This document shows positions 48,665-55,337 of a DNA stretch of 55,337 bases, piece by piece. The stretch covers positions 1 to 55,337 of the forward strand of contig NZ_BLTE01000021.1 in the NCBI RefSeq assembly GCF_013019105.1. The letters are read 5' to 3'. This stretch comes from Fundidesulfovibrio magnetotacticus (GTDB taxonomy: Bacteria; Desulfobacterota; Desulfovibrionia; Desulfovibrionales; Desulfovibrionaceae). The notes beneath the pieces were generated by a model. It was not told the origin of the DNA. It worked only from the letters and a program-made list of their open reading frames with translations, and searched no databases. The position numbers were made by a program, and so were the translations under genes. How positions within the stretch are numbered: the first letter of the stretch is position 1; each line of letters opens with the position of its first letter.

Positions 48665-49741
48665 TTGAGCGGACCCTGTCGGCTCGTCCTGCTCCTGCAG
48701 GACCTGTGCTACGGCGGCACCCAGCGCCACGCCCTGGAGCTTGCGCGCGGCATCGACCGCGCGCGCTTCGCCCCGGAGCTGTGGTCGCTCTGCAAGGGCG
48801 CGGACTTCGCGCCCGAGGCGGCGGCGGCGGGCATTCCCGTGCAGTGGATTACCGATCAGCGATCGGTAAGTTTTCGGTCCGTGCTGGCCCTTCGCGCCGC
48901 CATCCTCCGGGAGCGCCCCGCCGTACTCATGCCCCTCACCGCCGTGCCCAACATCTGGGGCCGCCTCTGGGGCCGCCTGGCCGGGCTCCCCCTGGTGCTC
49001 GGCACCGTGCGCGGAGGCGGCAACATCAAGCGCCAGCACGAACGCTTCCTGGCGCCCCTGGCCGGGCACCACATCACCAACACCCAGGCCCTCAAGGACG
49101 CGCTCCTGAAGCTCGGCAGGCCCGACCACGCCGTCACCGTGATCCGAAACGGCGTGGACACCGACCGCTTCAGCCCTGACCCCGACGGCATCGGCCCCGT
49201 GCGCAAGGTGGTGCTCTGCGTGGCCCGCTTCGTGGACGACAAGGACCATCCCACGCTCCTGGCCGCCTTCGAACGCCTCCACGCCCGCATGCCCGACGCC
49301 GAACTCTGGCTCGTGGGCGACGGCCCTCTCAAGGGCCGCTTTGAGTTCGCCGCGCGCCGCCTGGAGTGCGGGCGCAACATCCGCGTCTTCCCCGGCGGGC
49401 CGAACCTGGTGCCCTTCTACCGGCAGGCCTCGGTGCTGGCGCTCTCCTCGCTGCGCGAGGGGCTGCCCAACGTGGTGCTGGAGGCCATGGCCTGCGGCGT
49501 GCCCGTGGCCGCCACGGCCGTGGGCGGCATTCCCGAGGTGGTGGAGGAGGAGCGCACCGGACGTCTCTCCCCCGCTGGGGACCCGGAGGGCCTGGCCCGT
49601 AACCTGGAGCGCCTACTGGCCGACGAGGAGACCAGGGAGCGCATGGGCCGCGCGGCACGCGCCCGCGCCGTGGAGGACTTCTCCCTTCGGTCCATGGTGG
49701 CGCGCCACGAGGAACTGCTCGATCGCCTCCGGCAGCCCTGA
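48665..49741 (+). CDS. GT4-family glycosyltransferase
   Basis: A 358-residue GT-B enzyme: LVLLLQDLCYGGTQRH at the N-terminus, VIRNGVDTDRF, then LSSLREGLPNVVLEAMACGV with the E-x7-E motif and VGGIPEVVEE. The likely start is TTG 48665, seven bases after the radical SAM stop, with no strong ribosome site, so coupling is expected. It carries a perfect inverted repeat inside its coding region (48849-48869). It would add a sugar in the same pathway as the radical SAM/dehydrogenase pair. Confidence 0.88.
   Translation: MSGPCRLVLLLQDLCYGGTQRHALELARGIDRARFAPELWSLCKGADFAPEAAAAGIPVQWITDQRSVSFRSVLALRAAILRERPAVLMPLTAVPNIWGRLWGRLAGLPLVLGTVRGGGNIKRQHERFLAPLAGHHITNTQALKDALLKLGRPDHAVTVIRNGVDTDRFSPDPDGIGPVRKVVLCVARFVDDKDHPTLLAAFERLHARMPDAELWLVGDGPLKGRFEFAARRLECGRNIRVFPGGPNLVPFYRQASVLALSSLREGLPNVVLEAMACGVPVAATAVGGIPEVVEEERTGRLSPAGDPEGLARNLERLLADEETRERMGRAARARAVEDFSLRSMVARHEELLDRLRQP
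48849..48869. repeat. Perfect 9-bp inverted repeat inside the GT4 gene
   Basis: 48849-48857 pairs with 48861-48869 around AGC. TTTT follows shortly after (48871-48874), so it also resembles a terminator on the plus strand. It is inside coding sequence and may have no role. Confidence 0.6.
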
Positions 49742-49912
49742 CGGCCCTTTGACGAAGCCCTCTCCCGCGGCCGACCGGGGGGCCTTCGCACCGCACCCCG
49801 CGCGATGGTTCCGCCAGTCTGCCGGGGGGCTGTTCAACCCGCACGGAAGCGTCTATAAGCGGCGCGTCGCGCGTTCCAGCCGGGGCGCGCCGCATACCTC
49901 TTCGGAGCCGTC

Positions 49913-50323
49913 ATGAAAACGATCTGTCTCGCCGTAGCCCTCCTGTTGGCCCTGCCGGCCTTGGCCGCTCCCCAGCCCCAGAACGTGGAGGGCCTCTGGA
50001 CCGCCGATTTCTTCGGCAACACCGTGGAATGCCACCTGGAGCAGAAGGGCCAGTTCCTCTGGGGCGTGGCTTACGTGACCACCCGGGCGGGCGAACGCAA
50101 CACCTACCACCTCATCGGGATCGTGGCCGGCAATTCCGTGGAGGCCTTCCACGGCAGCAGCGGCAACCGCTTCAGCGGCCAGGTATCCCCGGAAGGCCGC
50201 GTCTCCGGCAACTTCATCATGAAGGACGGCCCCACCATCGCCATGGACGCCAGGCGCGTGAAGCCCGGCCGCACCCATCCCGGAGGCCTGGAATGGCCGC
50301 CCAACTACCCCCCCGCGCAGTGA
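49913..50323 (+). CDS. Small secreted protein of unknown function
   Basis: A 136-residue protein with a classical signal peptide (first ~18 residues, ending ALAA). The mature part is beta-rich: GLWTADFFGNTVECHLEQKG, FLWGVAYVTTRAGE, YHLIGIVAGN, RFSGQVSPEGRVSGNFIM. The pattern of repeated Gly-X-hydrophobic strands is like small periplasmic beta-barrel proteins, but no family is certain. GGAG precedes ATG 49913. It is 19 bases from the next gene. Confidence 0.78.
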   Translation: MKTICLAVALLLALPALAAPQPQNVEGLWTADFFGNTVECHLEQKGQFLWGVAYVTTRAGERNTYHLIGIVAGNSVEAFHGSSGNRFSGQVSPEGRVSGNFIMKDGPTIAMDARRVKPGRTHPGGLEWPPNYPPAQ

Positions 50324-50342
50324 AGCGCCCGAGGATCATTTC

Positions 50343-51515
50343 GTGAAGACCCTCTTCGTCCTTTCGGCCCTGGCCGAAGCCCTGCTGCTCCTGGCCTTGT
50401 GGAACGCCGGGCGTCGCCACGTGCTGGCCGGGCTGCGCAACCCCTACAAAGGCCCCGAACCCTTCGAGCCGTCGCCCCGCGTGGCCATGATCGTGCCCGT
50501 AACCGGCGACACCCCGGCCGTGCGCGCGGGCCTGAAAAGCCTTTTGGAGCAGGATTATCCCAACCTGCGCTATTTCCTTGTCACCCGCGACGGGTCCGAC
50601 CCGGCCGTGGGCGTGATCGACGCCCTTATCGCGGGGCGCGGCGACGCCGTGCGCCTGGTGAGCGGCCCCGCCGAGACCAGCGGCCAGAAGAACCACAACC
50701 TCCTGGCGGGCGTGGCACAGGCCAGGCACTGGGCCGACATCTACGTCTTCTGCGATTCCACCCACGTGGCCCGGCCTGATCTGGCCCGGCTGCTGGCCCG
50801 GCCCATCGCCGAGGGCAAGGGCGTCATGTCCGGCGGGTTCCACCGCGTGGTGCCCCACAACGACACCACGCCCACCCTGGGCATGCTCCTGGCCTGCATG
50901 TTCCTGCACTGCCTGCAGCCCGTGCGCGCCGTCACCCAGCCCTGGGGCGGGGCCATGGCCGTCTCCCGCAAGGCCTTCGAGGAACACGGCATCCAGGCCG
51001 TCTGGTCCACCAACATCGTGGACGATTTCTCCCTGGGGCCGCATCTGGCCAAGAAGGGCATCCGCACCTGGCCCGTGGGCGAGGCGTGCCTGGAGACGCC
51101 GCTCAAGAGCGTGCCCTTCGCCATCTGGCAGGACTGGCTGACGCGCCAGCTCCTCTACCTGAAGTTCTGCACGCCGGAGATGTGGCTCGGGGTCGTCCCC
51201 GTGATCTGGCTCTTCTTCGGCCCGGCGCTTCTGGCCCTCTTCGGCGCTCTGGGGGCCGTGTTCGGCGCGGCGGACCCCTGGTGGCTGGGCGCCGCCGCGC
51301 TCTACGGCGCGGCCTTCTTCGGCCTGGGGCTTCTCTACCGCCAGCTCGCCCCGCTCCGCGTGCGCCTGCTCCCCTGGACCCTGGGCTTCTTCGCCACGCC
51401 CCTCATGGCCGCCTGGTGCTACCTGCGCACCTGGACCACCTTCCACATGCGCTGGAGGGGCACGTCCTACAAGGTGGGCTGGGGCGGCAAGGTGCTGCGG
51501 GTGATCCGCCAGTGA
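50343..51515 (+). CDS. Membrane GT2, ceramide-glucosyltransferase (GT21)-like
   Basis: A 390-residue protein with an N-terminal helix, a GT2 domain and four C-terminal hydrophobic segments. VAMIVPVTGDTPAVRAGL, SGQKNHNLLAG, FCDSTHVARPD, IVDDFSLGPHL and the RQLLYLKF segment after it match the general D-D-D-(Q/R)xxRW plan of ceramide glucosyltransferase and HpnI-like enzymes; the final motif is imperfect. A lipid acceptor is likely. GTG 50343 has GAGGAT upstream. It overlaps the DUF2867 gene start by four bases. Confidence 0.82.
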   Translation: MKTLFVLSALAEALLLLALWNAGRRHVLAGLRNPYKGPEPFEPSPRVAMIVPVTGDTPAVRAGLKSLLEQDYPNLRYFLVTRDGSDPAVGVIDALIAGRGDAVRLVSGPAETSGQKNHNLLAGVAQARHWADIYVFCDSTHVARPDLARLLARPIAEGKGVMSGGFHRVVPHNDTTPTLGMLLACMFLHCLQPVRAVTQPWGGAMAVSRKAFEEHGIQAVWSTNIVDDFSLGPHLAKKGIRTWPVGEACLETPLKSVPFAIWQDWLTRQLLYLKFCTPEMWLGVVPVIWLFFGPALLALFGALGAVFGAADPWWLGAAALYGAAFFGLGLLYRQLAPLRVRLLPWTLGFFATPLMAAWCYLRTWTTFHMRWRGTSYKVGWGGKVLRVIRQ

Positions 51516-52012
51516 ACGGCCAGCCTTCGGAGCTCTCGCTGCCGCCCGAGGTGCTCGAGGCCGTGGGGGCCTACGATTTCGCCGACCAGTTCGCCGCTGC
51601 GAGCCGCAAGGAAATCCGCCGCTATCTGGCGGATTTTCTTTCGTACAGGCCCTGGTGGCTACGGGCGCTCTTCGCCCTGCGAGCGCCCCTGGCGCGCCTG
51701 CTGGGCATCCGCCACGCGTTCCAGCCGGACGCGCCGACCGGGCCGGAATCCATCCCCTTCGAGCCGGGGGGCATGCTCTGGATCTTCAGGACCGTTGCGG
51801 CCCGCGAGGGGTCCTACTGGGCGGGCGAAGCCGACGACGCGCACCTGCGCGCGGTGCTGGCGGTGACCGCAGACACCCTGGAGGGCGGAGCAAGGGGCTA
51901 CCGCGTGATGACCTTCGTGCGCTTCAAGAACTGGCGCGGCCCGCTCTATTTCCGGCTGGTGCGCCCCTTCCACTCCCTGGTGGTGGGGGCCAAGACGCGC
52001 CGGGCGGCGTAG
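51512..52012 (+). CDS. DUF2867-type protein
   Basis: A 166-residue protein. LPPEVLEAVGAYDFADQFAA begins it; a central W/F-rich region (SYRPWWLRALFALRAPLARL) and the C-terminal YFRLVRPFHSLVVGAKTRR are characteristic of DUF2867. Members are of unknown function, often near sugar or lipid genes. The GTG 51512 start overlaps the GT2 stop (GTGA), so it is coupled to it. Confidence 0.8.
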   Translation: MNGQPSELSLPPEVLEAVGAYDFADQFAAASRKEIRRYLADFLSYRPWWLRALFALRAPLARLLGIRHAFQPDAPTGPESIPFEPGGMLWIFRTVAAREGSYWAGEADDAHLRAVLAVTADTLEGGARGYRVMTFVRFKNWRGPLYFRLVRPFHSLVVGAKTRRAA

Positions 52013-52057
52013 GCGGCGTCAGCCATCCGCCCTGGCGGCGTTGAAGCGCCCCGGGCT

Positions 52058-53506
52058 TCAGGCCGCGCGCGCCTGGGCCTTCATCTCCTTCCACCATTTC
52101 CAGCCGAGCACCGCGAAGGGCGAGAGCGCCCCGGCCTCGGCCAGCTCGCGCACGTGGGTCAGGCCCAGGGCGTAGTAGAGCGCCCCGCCCAGGCACGCGG
52201 CCCCCAGCACGGGCCTCACGGCGCGCCACTTGATGAGGCCCATGGAGCGCTGGCAGGTCACGGTGGAGCACAGCGCCACGACGCCCTTGGTGAGCACGAT
52301 GGCCATGCCCGCGCCCAGCAGCGGGTCGCCCGGGATGAACACGCTGCACAGGGCGATGTTCAGGATCAGCCCCGCCCCGTAAATCCAGAAGAGGGTCCAC
52401 TGCCGGTGCTGGCTCATGAGCAGGTAGGCGGCCAGGTTGTGGATGAAGCTGAAGAGCACGGAGGGCACGAGCCATTTCTGGAGCAACGCGGCCTGGTGGT
52501 AGTCCGGGCCGTAGATGATGCCGATGATGCGGTCCGATTCGGCCCACAGGAAGAACATCACCGGGATGGAGGCCCCCAGGAGCCATTTCACGGAGTTGTC
52601 CTTGAGCCGGTCGAAGGCTTCCTTGTCGTGCCGCCACAGGCCCACGAAGAGGGGGTAGAGCACGCTCTTCATGAGCAGGCTGGAGATGGGGATCTGGATG
52701 GCGTCCACCACCTCCCAGGTGGCGGCGTACTGGGCCACGGAATGCGGCCCGGCGTACTTCTGGAGGAAGAAGAGGTTGGCCTTGTTGTAGAGGATGGAGA
52801 AGAGCGCCATGAATACGAAGACCACGCCGCCCTTGGCGGTGTTCCAGGTCCTGGCCAGTGCCTTGCCCTTGAAGGCCAGGTCTTGCACGTCGGTGCGGTT
52901 CACGGCGATCCAGGCTCCGCCCAGGAGGTTGATGCCGTTCTCGATGATCTTGAAAAGGGCGATCCAGTGGGGCTGGAAGCCCAGGGCCAGGGTGGCCAGG
53001 GCCCAGCCGTAGCCGCACACCGCGCCGATGGAGCGGATGCGGGCCTCCAGGTCCTGTCGCCCCTGCACGCGGCAGGCCACGAAGAAGGTGGAGGCCAGGG
53101 CCTCCAGGCCCACCCCGGCGGTGATCACCTGGATGAGGTTGGTGAGCCCCCCCGTGTAGCGCTGCTGCATGATGAAGGCCGTGACGCCCAGCCAGCCCAG
53201 CACGAGGATCACGCCCTTGATAAGCGTGTACTGCATGAGGATGTCGCCCTTGTGCCCGTATTTCTTGGACAGGGCGGACACCAGGGGCTGGTTGAGCCCG
53301 AACTCCCCCAGGAAAAGCACGATCATGGCCGTGCTGAAGGCCAGCTGGAACTCGCCGTAGTGGCTCTGGTCCACGCGGGCCAGGTAGATGAAGAAGGCGG
53401 TGTGGAGGAGATCCTTGATGGTCTGGGCCGAGGCAAGGTGCAGGAACTTGCCGATGACGCCGTGGGACGCGGCGGCCGCTCCCCCGTTGTCCGAGGGCTG
53501 GCTCAT
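52058..53506 (-). CDS. Wzx-type polysaccharide flippase (MOP superfamily)
   Basis: A 482-residue membrane protein with about 12-14 hydrophobic segments. FYLARVDQSHYGEF-like sequence near the N-terminus, LGEFGLNQPLVSALSKKYG and NKANLFFLQKYAGPHSVAQY are the O-antigen-transporter pattern. It would flip undecaprenyl-linked oligosaccharide across the inner membrane. It is convergent with the DUF2867 gene and downstream of the second radical SAM gene (78-base gap), probably co-transcribed with it. Confidence 0.92.
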   Translation of the reverse strand: MSQPSDNGGAAAASHGVIGKFLHLASAQTIKDLLHTAFFIYLARVDQSHYGEFQLAFSTAMIVLFLGEFGLNQPLVSALSKKYGHKGDILMQYTLIKGVILVLGWLGVTAFIMQQRYTGGLTNLIQVITAGVGLEALASTFFVACRVQGRQDLEARIRSIGAVCGYGWALATLALGFQPHWIALFKIIENGINLLGGAWIAVNRTDVQDLAFKGKALARTWNTAKGGVVFVFMALFSILYNKANLFFLQKYAGPHSVAQYAATWEVVDAIQIPISSLLMKSVLYPLFVGLWRHDKEAFDRLKDNSVKWLLGASIPVMFFLWAESDRIIGIIYGPDYHQAALLQKWLVPSVLFSFIHNLAAYLLMSQHRQWTLFWIYGAGLILNIALCSVFIPGDPLLGAGMAIVLTKGVVALCSTVTCQRSMGLIKWRAVRPVLGAACLGGALYYALGLTHVRELAEAGALSPFAVLGWKWWKEMKAQARAA

Positions 53507-53584
53507 GCTGGGCGGGGGTGGGTCATGGGGGATTCCGTGGGGGCGGGCCGGGCGGCCCGCCCCTCGTGAGGTCGCTTGTGGGTG

Positions 53585-55153
53585 CTACTTTCTGCCCTTG
53601 CCCTTGGCGGGCTTGGCTTTGGAGGCGGGCTTGGGGGCCGCTTTGGGAGCCGACTTGGGCGCGGGCGCGGCCTGGGGCTCGGCGGCCAGGAGCGGGGCCT
53701 GTTCCGGGGCCTTCTCCGCGGGAGCGGTGGCGGCGGCCTGGGCTTCGGCAGGGGCGGCCACGGCCACGGGGGCCTCGGGCTTCACTGCCAGGGGCGCTTC
53801 GGGCTTCACGGCCACCGGGGCGGGCGCCTTCACGGCCGGAACGTCGGGCGATTTGACGGCCGGGACGTCGGGCGATTTGACGGCCGGAGCTTCGGGCGCG
53901 GGGGCCGGGGCGGCTTTCTGTCCGCCGCCGCAGCAACCGCCGCGCGGCGTGCAGGTGATGAACGTGCCGTACTTCTCCAGTTCGTCCACGCGGCAGCTCC
54001 AGACCATGCGGCCCTTGTGCAGGATGGCGTCGGGGCAGCCGTCGCACATGTTCTGGCGTCCGTCCTCGGAGACGTCGCAGGGCTGGATGATCATCACGGA
54101 CTGGATGTGCAGGCATTCGGCCATGCGGGAGGGCTCCTTGAGCCATTCCCAGAAGATCTTGCGCACGCTCTTGTTCACCAGGGCCAGGGGGAAGAGGGCC
54201 TGGGCGGTGTTGGTGAGGGTGGGGCGCGCGTATGCCAGGTAGGTGCCGGTGAAGAGGTGGTGGAACACCTGGACGATCTCGGCGAACTTGTGGTCGAGGT
54301 AGCCCAGGGTCTTGTCCTTGCGGCCCACCTTGAGGGTGAGCAGCCACTTCATGGAGCGGGGGTCTTCGGTGCCGTTGAGGTAGGCGCAGGGCTCGAAGGC
54401 CGGGTCCTGGGTGCGGATCACGTCGGCCACGTCCTGGGCCACGATGTCCTTGTGGGCTTCCATGTGGTCCAGCTGGTAGACGAGCTGGTGCATGTCCACG
54501 GGCTTTCCGCCGGCGTGGCAGTCGAAGCCGGCCTGGGCCTTGGCGGAGCGGAAGAGGATGAACACCATGGTCTGGACGCGGTCCATGTGGTCCTGCGCCC
54601 AGCGGGTGAGCATGGGGATCTTGTCCAGGGTGTCGCGGTAGATGGTGGCGTTGAAGGCGCAGGCCACCTTGCCGCCGCCGTGCTCGTGGATCATGTTGGC
54701 GAGCTTCAGGCGCAGGTCGCAGAGTTCCTCTTCGGTCTGGCCGGAGAAGCCGGGGCGCTTCTGGTGGGAGTCCACGTGCATGGTGAAGCCCACGAGCCCG
54801 GCCTTGGTGAGGTCTCGCACCAGGGCGGGGGTGAGGGCGTGCCCGTTGGAGTTGATGATGGGCTTCCATCCCTGGGCGGCCACGTAGCGCACCAGCTCCA
54901 CGATGTGGGGGTAGATGAGCGGCTCTCCGCCCGCGATGGAGATGCCGTCGGTGCGGCGCAGGGTGCGCACGGTCTCCAGCTCTCGGATCACGTCCTCCAG
55001 GGGCCTGTGGCCGTCGGGGTCGTTCTCGCGGTAGCAACCTTCGCAGTAGAGGTTGCACTTGGTGGTGGGTTCGAGCCAAGTGATGGAGTTGTCCGACAGG
55101 TTCCAGGGGAGACGGTAGTAGGTCTCCGGCGTGAGGGGGCGCTTTGGGTTCAT
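53585..55153 (-). CDS. Radical SAM protein with long Ala/Pro/Lys-rich tail
   Basis: A 522-residue protein. CNLYCEGC (Cys33, Cys37, Cys40) is the SAM cluster motif; ISIAGGEPLIYP follows. Further cysteines occur (CAYLNGTED, CDVSEDG, MCDGCPDAI, CRVDELE and GGCCGGG), so auxiliary clusters are likely. After about residue 405 the protein becomes a ~115-residue low-complexity tail of VKSPDVPA and VKPEAP repeats ending in Lys-rich sequence, unlike standard members. The substrate is unknown. ATG 55153 is chosen by homology; the ribosome site is weak. Confidence 0.88.
   Translation of the reverse strand: MNPKRPLTPETYYRLPWNLSDNSITWLEPTTKCNLYCEGCYRENDPDGHRPLEDVIRELETVRTLRRTDGISIAGGEPLIYPHIVELVRYVAAQGWKPIINSNGHALTPALVRDLTKAGLVGFTMHVDSHQKRPGFSGQTEEELCDLRLKLANMIHEHGGGKVACAFNATIYRDTLDKIPMLTRWAQDHMDRVQTMVFILFRSAKAQAGFDCHAGGKPVDMHQLVYQLDHMEAHKDIVAQDVADVIRTQDPAFEPCAYLNGTEDPRSMKWLLTLKVGRKDKTLGYLDHKFAEIVQVFHHLFTGTYLAYARPTLTNTAQALFPLALVNKSVRKIFWEWLKEPSRMAECLHIQSVMIIQPCDVSEDGRQNMCDGCPDAILHKGRMVWSCRVDELEKYGTFITCTPRGGCCGGGQKAAPAPAPEAPAVKSPDVPAVKSPDVPAVKAPAPVAVKPEAPLAVKPEAPVAVAAPAEAQAAATAPAEKAPEQAPLLAAEPQAAPAPKSAPKAAPKPASKAKPAKGKGRK
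53832..53903. repeat. 24-base tandem repeat coding the radical SAM tail
   Basis: Copies at 53832-53855 and 53856-53879 differ at one base; a third at 53880-53903 is diverged. A related 24-base period is seen around 53781-53808. Each unit encodes eight residues. Confidence 0.85.
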
Positions 55154-55337
55154 GGCTGGTCCGTGTGGTTGGATTCGTAAAGGCACGCCAAATCTGAGCC
55201 GCTGTACAGCAAAAGGGCCCGGGTTGGCAACGCCCGGGGGAGGCGGCGCCGACCCCGATGCCCAGCGGCGCAACGCCCCACGTGCACACTTTCGGGACGG
55301 GCGCACGCTCCACAGTGGACCCGTACGGCAGGAACGG

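Noticed and set aside
53779-53903. CRISPR array
   Set aside because: The repeats are direct 24-base tandem copies with no spacers, inside a coding frame.

Overview
The window is very GC-rich, gene-dense chromosomal DNA. It most likely comes from a sulfate-reducer-like member of the Desulfovibrionaceae (Desulfovibrio/Fundidesulfovibrio type). This is inferred from gene content: flagellar fliD/fliS beside a flagellin, a metX-metW pair, many c-di-GMP and chemotaxis proteins, and a complete 'GAK' gene set of the kind known from such deltaproteobacteria. No 16S rRNA or other phylogenetic marker is present, so the genus is a guess. I saw no tRNA, rRNA, CRISPR array, insertion sequence or phage gene.

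Layout. 1-2.8 kb: end of a flagellin gene, then fliD and fliS, closed by an unusual array of six hairpins. 2.8-7.7 kb: ilvD (minus), an Hpt phosphotransfer protein, metX-metW and an exported iron superoxide dismutase. 7.7-16.4 kb: singly transcribed genes (MHS-type transporter, chemoreceptor, PIN-PhoH ATPase, TauE-like exporter, GGDEF cyclase). 16.6-23.5 kb: a tightly coupled seven-gene operon of the functionally uncharacterised GAK system: XXXCH protein, PHP-like protein, amphi-Trp protein, PhoU-kinase fusion, ATP-grasp enzyme, HprK-related kinase and CofD-related protein. It lies between the GGDEF gene and a GGDEF/EAL/CBS gene.

26.8-44.9 kb: a long, nearly unbroken minus-strand run. Read in its own direction it encodes a membrane glycosyltransferase, two small membrane-anchored proteins, an alpha-oxoamine synthase that strongly resembles serine palmitoyltransferase, a MacB-like ABC exporter with an outer-membrane factor and adaptor, a GNAT-like acyltransferase candidate, a polytopic membrane protein, a GtrB-like glycosyltransferase, two asparagine-synthase-type amidotransferases, a methyltransferase and a GT4 glycosyltransferase. 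45.0-55.2 kb: more envelope-glycan genes (GT2, zinc dehydrogenase, radical SAM/SPASM protein, GT4, a ceramide-glucosyltransferase-like GT2, DUF2867, a Wzx-type flippase and a second radical SAM protein).

Two parts deserve attention. The first is the GAK operon, a multi-enzyme phosphate- and nucleotide-handling set with no assigned pathway, in which the two small proteins look related to each other. The second is the 26.8-44.9 kb run, which reads as a candidate system that makes and exports a sphingoid-like lipid or aminoketone, next to glycan-decorating enzymes. Functions in both are inferences from family resemblance and context.
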